Shown: positions 9,142-18,580, counted from the first letter of the stretch. The stretch: DNA of 64,000 bases from Amycolatopsis sp. EV170708-02-1 (GCF_022479115.1 NZ_CP092497.1:4402001-4466000); one strand, 5' to 3'. Numbers and translations: made by a program. The notes: generated by a model from the sequence alone, not told the origin.

Positions 9142-11724
9142 GACCGTTGGTCGCCCAGTTGATGGAGGGCGTCGGTGATCAATGGCAGTCATGGCTGGGT
9201 GACGACGGTCCCGACCTCGGCGCCCAGAGCCCAGGTGCTGTTTTCGGCGAGGCGGGCGACGCGGAGCGCGCCGGACCTTCCGGGGACCAGTGGGCGATCG
9301 ATCCCCTCGGCATCGGCGAGTTACCGGAGTATCTTTGGGATCCGGGACAGCCGTCGGCTGCCGGGCCGGTGCCGGGCGAGTCGAATCCCGGCCAGGCCGG
9401 GGGGCCCGCCGGGTCGCCGGTGTCTTCGGAGGATCTGTACGAGGCGGGTACGCCCGAGCCGAGGCAGGTCGGCTCGGCCCGAGCCGAGGACGCTCAGCGG
9501 GATGCCGATGCCGGGATCTTCCGTGGAAGGTTCGCGGACGCCGAGAACCCGGGGCTTGTTCCTGGTGAGTTGTCCGGTGCCGCTTTGCAGATGGTGGAGG
9601 CGGTCGAGCGTGGTCAAACCTCGTTCGACGTGCTGGTCACCTTGCGTGGTGAGTCTTCTGAGCCGACGCCCTCCAACATGCGGATGTTGGAGGCCCTGGG
9701 GGAGGGGCTGGCCCAGGCGGTCAGTGCCTTGCTGATCGCGCGGGGGTCCCGGGTCCGTATGGGGAGTTTGGGCTTGACTGTGGCGCACGATATCGCTCTG
9801 GCGACCGAGGAGCACCCTCTCGGCGAGTGGAGCATGCAGATCATGCCCGACTCGGAGGTCCCGGAACGTGCGCCGGAGTATCTTCGGGATTCGGGTCAGC
9901 CGTCGGCTGCCCGGCCGGTGCTGGGCGAGTCGAATCTCGGCCAGGCCGGGGGCCCGCCGGGTCACCGGTGTCTTCGGAGGATCTGTACGGAGCTGGTACG
10001 CCGGAGCCGGGGCAGGTCGACTCGGCCCGAGTCGAGGACGCTCAGCGGGCCCGGGGCATCGGGCCCAACGGAGCCGGGACATGGCAGAGGAGCATTCAGA
10101 GTTTCGGCGCCGCGTTCCTGCACGGGATGCCGATGCCGGGATCTTCCGCGGAAGGTTCGCGGACACTGAGAACCCGGGGCTTGTTCCTGGTGAGTTGTCC
10201 GGTGCCGCTTTGCAGATGGTGGAGGCGGTCGAGCGTGGTCAAACCTCGTTCGACGTGCTGGTCACCTTGCGTGGTGAGTCTTCTGAGCCGACGCCCTCCA
10301 ACATGCGCATGTTGGAGGCCCTGGGACAGGGACTGGCCCAGGCGGTCAGTGCCTTGCTGGCCGCGCGGCGGTCCCCGGTCCGTATGGGGAGTTTGGGCTT
10401 GACTGTGGCGCACGATATCGCTCTGGCGACCGAGGAGCACCCTCTCGGCGAGTGGAGCATGCAGATCATGCCCGACTCGGAGGCCCCGGAACGTGGCGGC
10501 GGCGATCAAGGTGCCTCTTCGGAGAACTTGGTACCCGAAGCTCCGACAGACGAGAATATGGGTCTGTCCGACGTGGACATGGTTTCGGGCCCGGGCGAAG
10601 ACGGCCCGGCTGTGGTACTCGAGGTGCCCACCATCGTCACTCCTGGCGAGTCGCGGACACAACCGACTGCCTCACCGGCTCCCGAGGCGATCGGGTTGGA
10701 CTACCAGGTTCAGGAACAGCTGAAAGCCGAGAAGGAAGCTTTCCTCGCGCTAGATGGGGCCGCAGGCGGATCGGTGGTGGTACTGGGCGCATTCAGAGGC
10801 AATGAGACGTTCGCAGCCGACGTGACCGCCGTCGACGACTCGAATGCCGCGACATCGCCGCGACCGCCCGATCATGCCGCTGCAGAAGCTGACTTTTTCG
10901 AGGTTGCGCCTCCCGGCGTGTCGCTTGCCGGCCCGGCGCAGCTGATCGACTCGCGCGGTGAGGGCATGGTCGATCACGACGAGGCCTGGGACTTGGAGTA
11001 CGACAGTGGTGTCGATACGGAAGAGCCGGGCGCGGAGGCGTTGGGATTTGGTCAGCTCGCTCATGGTGGGCTCAATGACGACGAGGGATACCCGCCGACA
11101 CTGCGAGGTGGCATGCCGCAGGGAGAGGACCTGTGGGTGTCGTCAGTCCAACAGGGTCCGGTGGTGCGGGTGGTGTCGTATAGCAGCTTCCTCACTGTCG
11201 AGGGCGCGGTTGACTTCATGCGTGCGCATTTTCCCCTGATTCTACAGGTGAATTCGGCGGCCTATCATTACTATGCATATAGGATGAACTGTGCCGCAGC
11301 GGCGATAGCGACCTACAATACCATCGTTCAAGGTCGCGTCTTCATCGCCGGACCGGAGGATTGGGGGCGAGAGCAAAGCGATTTGGAGCGAGCTTTCCGT
11401 TTACGGTTCCGCCGGTTAAGGGATTTCGACTCCGTCGCGCGCCATATGTTGTCTCTCTCGACAGAGGCGCACGGTGTGCTGCAATTTCAGGCGACAGGCG
11501 GGCGGAACTCTCACATCGTGAATGTGCATCGAAGTCATGATGGGATCGTCACATTCTTGGACGGTCAGACGGGCCTCCCCGCGAAGTTGCCCGCTGACGT
11601 AGAGCTGGTTTTCCTGATGATGGTTCCGCTGCCCGGGCCGGGCGCCAAGCCGATCTCGTTCCTGGATGATGATGCTATCGATGAGGTGAACGCAGCGGCC
11701 GAGGCAGCGGAAGACGGTGAGTAG
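9118..11724 (+). CDS. Giant toxin, C-terminal part with papain-fold glutamine-deamidase-like (Tox-PL) domain
   Basis: The segment begins in the frame entered near 9118 and shifts again at the G run at 9948-9952 and near 10075. From there one frame is open to the TAG at 11724. It contains two near-identical copies of a module of about 120 residues (9501-9870 and 10126-10495) and an acidic linker. The C-terminal domain at about 11130-11640 has RMNCAAAAIATYNT, GRNSHIVNVH and TFLDGQTG. This Cys...His...Asp/Gln order is that of papain-fold toxin glutamine deamidases/peptidases (Tox-PL) at the ends of polymorphic toxins. Two in-frame TTA codons lie at 11401 and 11416. The likely role is a terminal effector domain that deamidates or cleaves a target protein. 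I identified no immunity protein. Confidence 0.7.
9323..10495 (+). repeat. In-gene tandem duplication, two units of about 550-620 bp
   Basis: Unit 1 is 9323-9870 and unit 2 is about 9873-10495. The 370-bp cores at 9501-9870 and 10126-10495 are almost identical. They encode a module containing GIFRGRFAD, SGAALQMVEAVERGQTSFDVL and HPLGEWSMQIMPDSE. The parts before the cores are also clearly related, and unit 2 has extra sequence before its core. Unit 1 has six Gs where unit 2 has five (9948-9952), exactly at a frame break. Confidence 0.9.
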
Positions 11725-11823
11725 GGGAACGCTGCCCAGGCGACCACTGCGAGCCGACGGTGCTCCGCGTCAACTGATCGGCGAACCCCGGCATCCAGGT
11801 GTCGGGAACCAAAGAAAGGCAGC

Positions 11824-12465
11824 ATGATGGACGCCATGACCGAAGTACCGGAAGAGCAGGCCGGTGGCCCACTCGAGAGCTGGTTCCTGTTGATGGACCC
11901 GGCGTGGCGGCCGGCGGCGGAGAACGAGCCACCGCCGATCGAGGCCGTGGTGGGCTTGTGGCCGTTGGAGGACGGCGTCAGCGTCGGGAAGTTCCGGCCG
12001 AATCCGGAGTATGTACCCGCCGACGAGGACTCGCCGTCGGATCCGCTGGACGCGGTGTTGCGGCTGGTGCTGCGAGGAAGGGCGAAGATCGAACATATCC
12101 GGTTGATGCTGCGGGACACGTTGTTCGATATCGCGATGAATGGTGACGGAAGGCCGTTGGTCACCAAGTCGCCGGACGACATCGCCTGCGTGGTGGTGGC
12201 GACGGGGGAGCAGCATCGTGCGCGGGTACGGGCGCCTGATTGGCGACGGATAGATCTTGACGAGCTGGTGGAGTTGCTGGCCGACGAGATCGACGTCCTG
12301 TTCAACCCGGCCGGCCCCGCATCGGTGCGGTTGACCGGTGACTTCATCCGTGAAACGACCTTGCTGGACGAAGAAGAGGTTGCGGAGCTCTATAAAGGAC
12401 TTCCCGACGCCGGCGGACTGCAGGTGATCCCTTGGACACCGGAGGCCGGAGCCGATGACAGCTGA
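11824..12465 (+). CDS. Type VII secretion system-associated protein (first paralogue)
   Basis: A 213-residue soluble protein with no signal peptide or membrane segment. Its pattern matches the small actinobacterial family annotated as type VII secretion system-associated proteins: W-FLLMDPAWRP, then GLWPLEDG, G-FRPNPEYVP, DPLDAVLRL, a central CVVVATGEQHRARVRAP and a C-terminal DVLFNPAGPASVRL. The next gene has the same motifs in the same order, so the two are tandem paralogues. The start is the first of two consecutive ATGs, about 5 nt after AAAGAAAGG; a later ATG at 11836 is possible. It lies 98 bp after the giant toxin gene in the same direction, which suggests a chaperone, adaptor or immunity-like partner. 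That role is inferred; no molecular function is established from the sequence. Confidence 0.7.
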   Translation: MMDAMTEVPEEQAGGPLESWFLLMDPAWRPAAENEPPPIEAVVGLWPLEDGVSVGKFRPNPEYVPADEDSPSDPLDAVLRLVLRGRAKIEHIRLMLRDTLFDIAMNGDGRPLVTKSPDDIACVVVATGEQHRARVRAPDWRRIDLDELVELLADEIDVLFNPAGPASVRLTGDFIRETTLLDEEEVAELYKGLPDAGGLQVIPWTPEAGADDS

Positions 12466-12734
12466 TCCGGGCGGTGCCGTGACGCTCTTGGTGGGATGAC
12501 TGGTGACGGAGATGGGCGGCATCCGCCACCAGCCTCCCTCCCAGTAGACCAAGCCCGCACGGCGTTGTCAGTGCTTCAGGTGATGTCTGCCTCATCAGGC
12601 GCGCCCGGTTGGCCGAGCTTCCCTGGCCGTTTCGTGAGGGAAATTCAGCAGAATCGGCCCCAAATGTCCTTTCCACGGCCGGGCAGGCCCGGATCGGCGA
12701 TGGTGGTCCGCGATCCAAAGGAAGGTGTCGCGCG

Positions 12735-13334
12735 ATGACCGAGGACCCCGATGCGGCGGCGCCGGTGGAGGACCAGTCCACGCCAGACACCGTGATGCTC
12801 TTGATCGATCCGGCCTGGGAAGCGACCGACGAGGCACCTGAACCGCCTGTATCGGCGTTGCTCGGTGTCTGGGCGCTGACCGAAGCCGGGGACAGAGGCA
12901 GGTTCCAGTCGAACCCGGTCTATCAGCCCATCACAGCCGACTCGCCACTCGATCCGGTGGATGCCGTGCTTCGGCTGCTCGCCCGTGATGACCAGGACCA
13001 AGCTCTCCCCGCCTCGATGCTGGAGTCCGTTCTGCGTGACGTCACGCTCTCGATCGCGCTGAACGAGCAAGGTGCCGCGCTGGTCCGGCCTGCTCCTGAC
13101 GGTGTCCCGTCGGTGCTGGTGACCACCGCGGCCGGGCACAGCAGACGACTGGCCGTGCCGGGATGGCGGGCGCTGACCGTGGAACAGCTGGCCGAGGCGC
13201 TACCGGCTCGCGGCGTGGACGTTCTCCTCAATCCGGGTGCGCCGGCGTCCATGCGGGTGCTGGCGGACGTGATTCGCCGTGCCGCCGAAGGCGCCGACGA
13301 CAGCGCGGTGGACGACGGCGATCCGGCGAGCTGA
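12735..13334 (+). CDS. Type VII secretion system-associated protein (second paralogue)
   Basis: About 199 residues from the ATG at 12735, preceded by AAAGGAAGGTG as a ribosome-binding site. The frame is open further upstream to 12609 but without a good start. It shares with the preceding gene LLIDPAW, PVSALLGVWAL, GRFQSNPVYQP, DPVDAVLRLL, PSVLVTTAAGHSRRLAVPGW and DVLLNPGAPASMRV. The two have diverged substantially, so this is not a recent duplication. The C-terminus is acidic. The location between the toxin gene and two further paralogous genes suggests a functional set. The biochemical role is unknown; assignment to the T7SS-associated family rests on pattern recognition. Confidence 0.7.
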   Translation: MTEDPDAAAPVEDQSTPDTVMLLIDPAWEATDEAPEPPVSALLGVWALTEAGDRGRFQSNPVYQPITADSPLDPVDAVLRLLARDDQDQALPASMLESVLRDVTLSIALNEQGAALVRPAPDGVPSVLVTTAAGHSRRLAVPGWRALTVEQLAEALPARGVDVLLNPGAPASMRVLADVIRRAAEGADDSAVDDGDPAS

Positions 13335-13479
13335 CCCGGCGCGGCCGTGGCCGGTATCACTCGTGAGGGATGTACGCCGAAGTCGGCCCCGAATCGCCGA
13401 CGACGGTCCTGGGATGGCCCTGGCGGACGACCATATGCGTCCGGAGAAGCGTACTGAGGCCGATCGAAAGCGATAGCTG

Positions 13480-15570
13480 ATGTCCCTGCTCACCAGAGGT
13501 CGAACCCGTCGCCGAGCCGGTGTGACGCTCGCCTCCGAGCAGGTGGGTAGCGCACTGGTGGTGCGTAGCGCGGACGACATGACCATCGAAGCCAAATCGC
13601 TGGCGAGTTCTCTCGCCGAGGATGACGACAACCTCCTCGTCGTCGCCGATCTGCCGATCGACTCGTCGGCGGTGATCTGGGAAGCGCTCGCCTCGGCCTT
13701 GCCCAAAGAACGGCGCGGCATCCGGCTGGTCCTCGTCCACCAACCGGTCGAAGTCGGTCCGATGGCGGCGAAATGGCTCTGCGATCGACTCGGGCGCCCG
13801 GTGGTGGTGCCCGACGGCCACGTCTTCCGTGCCGCCGAAGGCTCCCTGTTCGTCCACTCGGGATGGGCAGGTGGCTGGGTACGGTTCCGGCCGGGACACG
13901 AGCCACAGTGGGAGTCGAAGCGGTTTCCCCGCCCCGCTTGGGACTCCCAGGAGATGGCCGAGCTCCGCCGGACAGGGCCGCACAGCGTCGCCGAACCCCT
14001 TCCCGCGGGTATGTGGATTCGTACACATGGACCGGAGGCTTGGCTCGACCCGAGTCGGACGAGGCTGCGACGGACGCTGCCGTGCCGGCCCGATGGGATG
14101 ACGATTGTCCTTGGCGGCCAAGGAATCCCCGAACTGCCACTCGCGGACGTGGCGCACTTCTGGGCGACCGTGCCGCCTGCGCACAGGCAAGGAGCGCGAT
14201 TCGTCCACTACGGCGCGGTGACACTTCCGGCCGGTGTCCTGATCGGACAGGCTCTCGCGGACTTGCTCGAGGACGAGGTGACCTGCTACTCGGGCATCCC
14301 GGTCGGCGACGTCGAGACGCCCCAAGTGTTCACTCTGCGACCCGATGGCTCTCACGGCTGGAATACCTACGCCCAGCAGTACGTGTACCAACCGCGGAAT
14401 TCCGCCGCTCCGCGGCTGAGCGCGTTCCGTCCGCCGGCCGCGGATCTGCCGGAGACCGGACCCGCGGTTTATACCTGCGCGCCGGACGCCGTTGTCGAAG
14501 TCGTCCGGACGGGACTGTGGGTCCGTCCGACACCCGAGCCCGCGCACGCTACCGCGGTCCGGGCCGAGGCGCTCGATCCCAAGGTGCACATGCTGCGCTA
14601 CGAAGCGGCGGACGACGCACAGGCGGAACGCATGCGGACGATCGCGGAAACGCTCCTCGGTGAACTCGACTATTCGACCCGGTTGGTCACGCGGCTAGAA
14701 CCTGTCACGGTCGCCAGCCCGGCGGAAACACAGTTGCCGTGGCTGTCGAGCTTGCTGGAAACACAGCATCTGGAGCTGGTGGAGAAAGTGAATCCGGACC
14801 TCGAGGCGGAGGCTTCAGTACCGGTCGAGGACGGCGATGACCGAAGCCTGCTGAAAGCCACCTTCGAGCGGGAATTCGCCGAGCACACCTCGACCGTCGA
14901 GGCGGTCCTTGCCAGGAACTCGAAGCTGGTCGTCAAGGCATCCGAAGACGCCAGCGCCGTCGTGACCGACGCCGTCGCGCTGCGCATGTACCTGGCAGGT
15001 CAGGGGCCCCCCGATGTCGATCGGGAGCTGCGGGCCGCCCGCCCAGGCGTGCATGCCGCACTCGGCCGGTGTGTGGCCGCCGGTCTGCACCGGCTGCCGG
15101 TCCATCGGGGCACCGCGGTGTCCTGTTTGACACCGACGCCGGTGGAGTGGGAGTTCTACGGCAGGACTCCGGTACTCACCGAGCGGGGTTTCCTCCACCT
15201 GTTGGCCGCTCCCCGGTCCGGCGGCGACACCGATCTGCTCGTCTGGTCGATGACCGGACGCCGGACCGCTCTGCTCGAACCAGATGATGATCGCCCGGCC
15301 GACCGGATCGTCTTCCTGCCCGGAACGAGCTTCAAGGTGCTTGAACTCATCGAACCGTCCGGTGACGCCCGCGGCCGGATCTTCCTCCGTGAGCTTTCGC
15401 CCACGGAGATCGACGCCGATGGCACGTTCGCCTCGAACCGCGTTTCGCTGGACAAACTGGCGTCGACCGCGATGCGACGCAGTGTCGAGCGATGGGCCGG
15501 TGACCAGCCGGCTCCACCTGTTCCCCGTGATGAAGCCGGAAGATTCCGCACCCTTCCGGGGGTCCCCTGA
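13480..15570 (+). CDS. T7SS-locus protein with degenerate ADP-ribosyltransferase-like C-terminal domain
   Basis: A 696-residue cytoplasmic-looking protein. The first 400 residues form a domain shared with the next gene: GMWIR, VFTLRPDGSHGWN, VVEVVRTGLWVRP and VVVPDGHVF followed by WVRFRPG. Residues from about 505 onward resemble the ADP-ribosyltransferase fold of actinobacterial toxins: AVALRMYLAG, LPVHRGT (candidate NAD-binding Arg), VWSMTGRRTA, VFLPGTSFKVLEL and IFLREL (candidate final Glu). The central Ser-containing strand of the R-S-E triad is not obvious (GFLHLLAA), so catalytic activity is doubtful. The start ATG follows GAAAGCG. Placement after two T7SS-associated genes suggests an effector, immunity or accessory role. 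The ART assignment is inference by motif order. Confidence 0.6.
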   Translation: MSLLTRGRTRRRAGVTLASEQVGSALVVRSADDMTIEAKSLASSLAEDDDNLLVVADLPIDSSAVIWEALASALPKERRGIRLVLVHQPVEVGPMAAKWLCDRLGRPVVVPDGHVFRAAEGSLFVHSGWAGGWVRFRPGHEPQWESKRFPRPAWDSQEMAELRRTGPHSVAEPLPAGMWIRTHGPEAWLDPSRTRLRRTLPCRPDGMTIVLGGQGIPELPLADVAHFWATVPPAHRQGARFVHYGAVTLPAGVLIGQALADLLEDEVTCYSGIPVGDVETPQVFTLRPDGSHGWNTYAQQYVYQPRNSAAPRLSAFRPPAADLPETGPAVYTCAPDAVVEVVRTGLWVRPTPEPAHATAVRAEALDPKVHMLRYEAADDAQAERMRTIAETLLGELDYSTRLVTRLEPVTVASPAETQLPWLSSLLETQHLELVEKVNPDLEAEASVPVEDGDDRSLLKATFEREFAEHTSTVEAVLARNSKLVVKASEDASAVVTDAVALRMYLAGQGPPDVDRELRAARPGVHAALGRCVAAGLHRLPVHRGTAVSCLTPTPVEWEFYGRTPVLTERGFLHLLAAPRSGGDTDLLVWSMTGRRTALLEPDDDRPADRIVFLPGTSFKVLELIEPSGDARGRIFLRELSPTEIDADGTFASNRVSLDKLASTAMRRSVERWAGDQPAPPVPRDEAGRFRTLPGVP

Positions 15571-15649
15571 TTCAGGTCCGATCCCCGCCCGCCCTCCGGG
15601 GCGGTGTTGCCACCAAGACAGGACGCCGACAACGAGAATGGATCGACGG

Positions 15650-17191
15650 ATGTCACGTTTCCGCAGGCTCGGTCTTCGTGAGCGCGCCACTGACGGCCTT
15701 GTCCGGCACACCGTGGGCAATGCCTTCGTGCTGTGTTCCGAGGACGTCATGTCACCCGGCACGAAGGCCCTCGCGTTGTCACTCAGCGCTGATCCGGACC
15801 ACCACCTGATGGTCGTGGACCTACCGCCCGACTCGCCGGTGAGCGCATGGGAGTCGTTGGCGGCCTCGATGCCCAAGGGGCGGCGGCCCGTGCGTCTCGT
15901 GATCGGCGGCCGGTCGCGTGAGGCGGTCGCGATGACCGGGCAGTGGCTTTCCACCCGGCTGAAGCGAACCTTCGTGGTACCCGATGGCGTCGTCTCCTTG
16001 GGCGCAGGAGGATCGCTCCTGGTGCATTCCGGCCCGAACAGCGGCTGGGTCCGCTTCCGGCCCGGTCGCGCACCGCGGCTTGAAGGTAAACGATTCCCCA
16101 AGCCGCAATGGGAGAGCGCGGAACTGAACGGGATCGAAACCGGCAATCCCGCCGTGGTGACGGAACCACTGCCTGGCGGACTGTGGATCCGGCCAGGCGG
16201 TGAGACGGAAGCGGTGGCACTGAGCCGCTCCCGGTTGATCAGCGGTATGGCTTTCCAGCCGGAGGTGTTGTCGATCGTCGTGGGTGGCCCGGACCTCCCA
16301 CCGGTGGCGCCGGCCGACGTAGCCGAGGTTTGCCGGTTGTTGCCGGTGGCCTGCCGGGCGCAGGTGCGGTTCGTGGAGTACGGCCCGAGTCCGGCGACCG
16401 GTGTTGCCACGTTCGGTCACAGCCTGGCGAACCTGCTCGGCGGCGACATCGTGTGCTACGGCGGGATGCCGATCCACACGGCCGCCGGCTGCGAGGTGTT
16501 CACCGTTCGCCCCGACGGCACGCTCGGCTGGAACATGTTCGCGCAGCAGTTGGTCTACCGGCCGCAAGCCACCCCGATCCTTGCCGGCGCTCCCGAGGTG
16601 TACGGATATCGCCGCCCGGCGGGCGACGGACTGACGGAGGTCGCGCCGGCGGTCTATGCACGTGAACCCGACGTCGTGGTCGAAGTCGTGCGCTCCGGGC
16701 TGTGGGTCCGCCCCGCCAACGGTGTTGCCAACGCCGGTCGTATCCGGTCGATTCCGGCTGATCCGTTGGCGCATTTCATCACCTTCGAGGCCGCTGACGT
16801 GGAGCAAGCCGGGCGGATGCGAGCGGTGGCGGAGGACGTGTTAGCACAGATCGATCCGCCGACTCGGGACGTGACGAGGCTGGTTCCCGCAACTACGGTG
16901 CACTCGGCCAGGGTCAAGGACATCAGCCGAGAGCTGACCGAGACCGACCTCGCGGCACTGGACCTGAGCGTGCCGACGACGGTGGTCGCCTCACCGGCCC
17001 TTCCCTTGCCGGAAGCGCCTGGTGTGTCCGAGGATCCGGAGATCAGCGAGATCGATCTGGCGGAAGACAACTTCTTCGCTGAGAACGCGACCGTTGTCGA
17101 CTCTCCGCTGACGTTGACCCGGATGCCGTCCGAAGACCTCGTCGCCTCGGATCAGCCTGTGATCTTGGACGGAGGAGGACGATTGAGATGA
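15650..17191 (+). CDS. T7SS-locus protein, paralogue of the preceding gene's N-terminal half
   Basis: About 513 residues from the ATG at 15650, which gives MSRFRRLGLRER, parallel to MSLLTRGRTRRR of the upstream gene; ATG 15638 is an alternative. The two share, in order, DLPPDSPVSAWESL, VVPDGVVSLGAGGSLLVHSG, GWVRFRPG, GLWIRPGG, VFTVRPDGTLGWN and VVEVVRSGLWVRP. This copy lacks the ADP-ribosyltransferase-like C-terminus and ends in an acidic, probably disordered tail of about 100 residues with SEDPEISEIDLAEDN. No catalytic motif is recognised. It probably arose by duplication and domain loss or gain next to its neighbour. The shared domain also resembles the C-terminus of the second toxin at 38.9-39.4 kb. 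Function unknown. Confidence 0.6.
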   Translation: MSRFRRLGLRERATDGLVRHTVGNAFVLCSEDVMSPGTKALALSLSADPDHHLMVVDLPPDSPVSAWESLAASMPKGRRPVRLVIGGRSREAVAMTGQWLSTRLKRTFVVPDGVVSLGAGGSLLVHSGPNSGWVRFRPGRAPRLEGKRFPKPQWESAELNGIETGNPAVVTEPLPGGLWIRPGGETEAVALSRSRLISGMAFQPEVLSIVVGGPDLPPVAPADVAEVCRLLPVACRAQVRFVEYGPSPATGVATFGHSLANLLGGDIVCYGGMPIHTAAGCEVFTVRPDGTLGWNMFAQQLVYRPQATPILAGAPEVYGYRRPAGDGLTEVAPAVYAREPDVVVEVVRSGLWVRPANGVANAGRIRSIPADPLAHFITFEAADVEQAGRMRAVAEDVLAQIDPPTRDVTRLVPATTVHSARVKDISRELTETDLAALDLSVPTTVVASPALPLPEAPGVSEDPEISEIDLAEDNFFAENATVVDSPLTLTRMPSEDLVASDQPVILDGGGRLR

Positions 17192-17256
17192 AATGAAGGC
17201 ACCCGGCCCACACTTTGTCTGGTACTCGAACCATTCGAAGTCGGCAGGGGTAGGCG

Positions 17257-17892
17257 ATGACACCGGTCAACGTTCTCGTCCAGGCTGAGGACGCCGTCAG
17301 TCGTCTCGGCACGGTAGACCTGCTGACGCAGTCTCCCTACCTGGAGATCATCGACGAGGATCGGCTCTCCGATGTCCAGGTCGTGGTATTGGTGGCGACC
17401 AAGATCAGCTGCCTCGACCTCGAGTCGCTACGTAGGATCCGTGCCGAGGGGAACCCGGCACAGTTGTCCGGATCCGTTGTCGTCTCCGACAATCTCGAGC
17501 CCGCGTTGGCCATGACCGCGGTCGATTGTGGCGTCGTGAGTGTGCTTCCCCGCGCGACGATCACCGCTGACCGACTTGGCGCCGCGGTCGTCGGCGCGAC
17601 CAATGGCCTGGCCTACCTGCCCGACCGGCTGCAGCGTGCGTTTCTGGAGCAGCTGTCCGATCTGCGGCGTGGTGTACTCGAACCGAACGGGTTGTCGTTC
17701 GCCGGCCTGACACAGCGAGAAATCGACGTACTTCGACTGGTTGCCGAGGGCAGGCCGACCGACCAGATCGGTGCCGAGCTCGCGTACTCGGTGGGAACGG
17801 TGAAGAACGTCCTGAGCGGATTATGCGAGCGGTTCGGCCTGCGTAACAGGAGTGAGGCCGTGGCTTATGCGATCAAGGCCGGCGTGCTCTGA
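17257..17892 (+). CDS. LuxR-type transcriptional regulator with degenerate receiver
   Basis: A 211-residue protein built like a NarL/FixJ response regulator. The C-terminal LuxR helix-turn-helix (about residues 148-211) reads LTQREIDVLRLVAEG, then VGTVKNVLSGLCERF and the ending NRSEAVAYAIKAGVL. The N-terminal half keeps the length of a receiver but lacks the acidic pocket and the phosphoacceptor Asp (VQVVVLVATK where Asp would sit). It is therefore unlikely to be controlled by a histidine kinase. The start ATG follows a G-rich site, GGGGTAGGCG. An in-frame TTA codon at 17821-17823 could make it dependent on a bldA-type tRNA. It is one of three related genes in the window (also 17948-18580 and 33640-34245) and probably controls the adjacent toxin or PKS genes. 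Confidence 0.8.
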   Translation: MTPVNVLVQAEDAVSRLGTVDLLTQSPYLEIIDEDRLSDVQVVVLVATKISCLDLESLRRIRAEGNPAQLSGSVVVSDNLEPALAMTAVDCGVVSVLPRATITADRLGAAVVGATNGLAYLPDRLQRAFLEQLSDLRRGVLEPNGLSFAGLTQREIDVLRLVAEGRPTDQIGAELAYSVGTVKNVLSGLCERFGLRNRSEAVAYAIKAGVL

Positions 17893-17947
17893 TTCCTGGC
17901 TGGAACAAACAAAGGCGTCGTGCTGTTCGCGAACAATTGATCGAAAT

Positions 17948-18580
17948 TCAGACGACACCACAGCGGATCGCGTATGCCACGGCGTGTGACCGGTTCTTCA
18001 GCTTCAGTCGCGTCATCATGCTGCGGATCACGTTCTTGATAGTGCGTTCCGAGTAATTGAGCCTGCTCGCGATCTGCGCGGTGTCGAGGCCTTCGGAGAG
18101 CAACTGCAGGACTTCGATTTCGCGTTCGTGCAGCCCGGCCGGGGTGAAGCCGTGCACGCTCGACATCTGCTGCTGCGTCGCACGGACACGCTCGAGCAAG
18201 GTGTACAGGAGGTGGTCGGGCATGTGTGAGCGCGCCTGGTGGGCGTTGATGGCCTCCTGCGCGATGGTGTCGTAAGTCGTGCTCTCACGATGAATGACGC
18301 TGGTCAGGCCGATCTCGATGGCTCGAAGCAGGTAGTAGTCAGGCAGTCTGTTCGCGACCAGAACCACCCGGGTGGGTGAACCATTGGCGTGTTCGTTGAA
18401 GTGCTCGATCCTGGACAGGAGTGCACCGTCGACATCGTTCGCCAGCGCGACCAGCACGTCCGCCTGGGACTCCGAGCCGTTGTCGACCACGCGGATTCCT
18501 GGCCTGTGGTGCAGTGCCGCAGTCGCGCCGTCTCGCATCATCGGTTCACTGGACATGACTGCTACCTGGACGAGGGGCAT
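17948..18580 (-). CDS. LuxR-type transcriptional regulator with degenerate receiver (second paralogue)
   Basis: About 210 residues from the ATG at 18580, giving MPLVQVAVMSSEP; the open frame continues upstream without a convincing start. The C-terminal HTH has LHEREIEVLQLLSEG, SERTIKNVIRSMMTRLKLKN and the family ending AVAYAIRCGVV. The N-terminal half resembles a receiver (MSSEPMMRDGATAAL) but has QADVLVALANDVDG where the phosphorylated Asp would be, so phosphorylation is unlikely. It converges on the preceding LuxR gene with 55 bp between stops. It diverges from the PKS gene across a 916-bp gap that holds a long inverted repeat. That arrangement makes it a candidate regulator of the PKS operon, by inference from position. 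Confidence 0.8.
   Translation of the reverse strand: MPLVQVAVMSSEPMMRDGATAALHHRPGIRVVDNGSESQADVLVALANDVDGALLSRIEHFNEHANGSPTRVVLVANRLPDYYLLRAIEIGLTSVIHRESTTYDTIAQEAINAHQARSHMPDHLLYTLLERVRATQQQMSSVHGFTPAGLHEREIEVLQLLSEGLDTAQIASRLNYSERTIKNVIRSMMTRLKLKNRSHAVAYAIRCGVV

Noticed and set aside
6123..10169. Separate small genes suggested by the broken frames in the giant toxin
   Set aside because: Each piece continues the previous one after a one-base correction and lacks its own ribosome-binding site; treating them as independent genes would be misleading.
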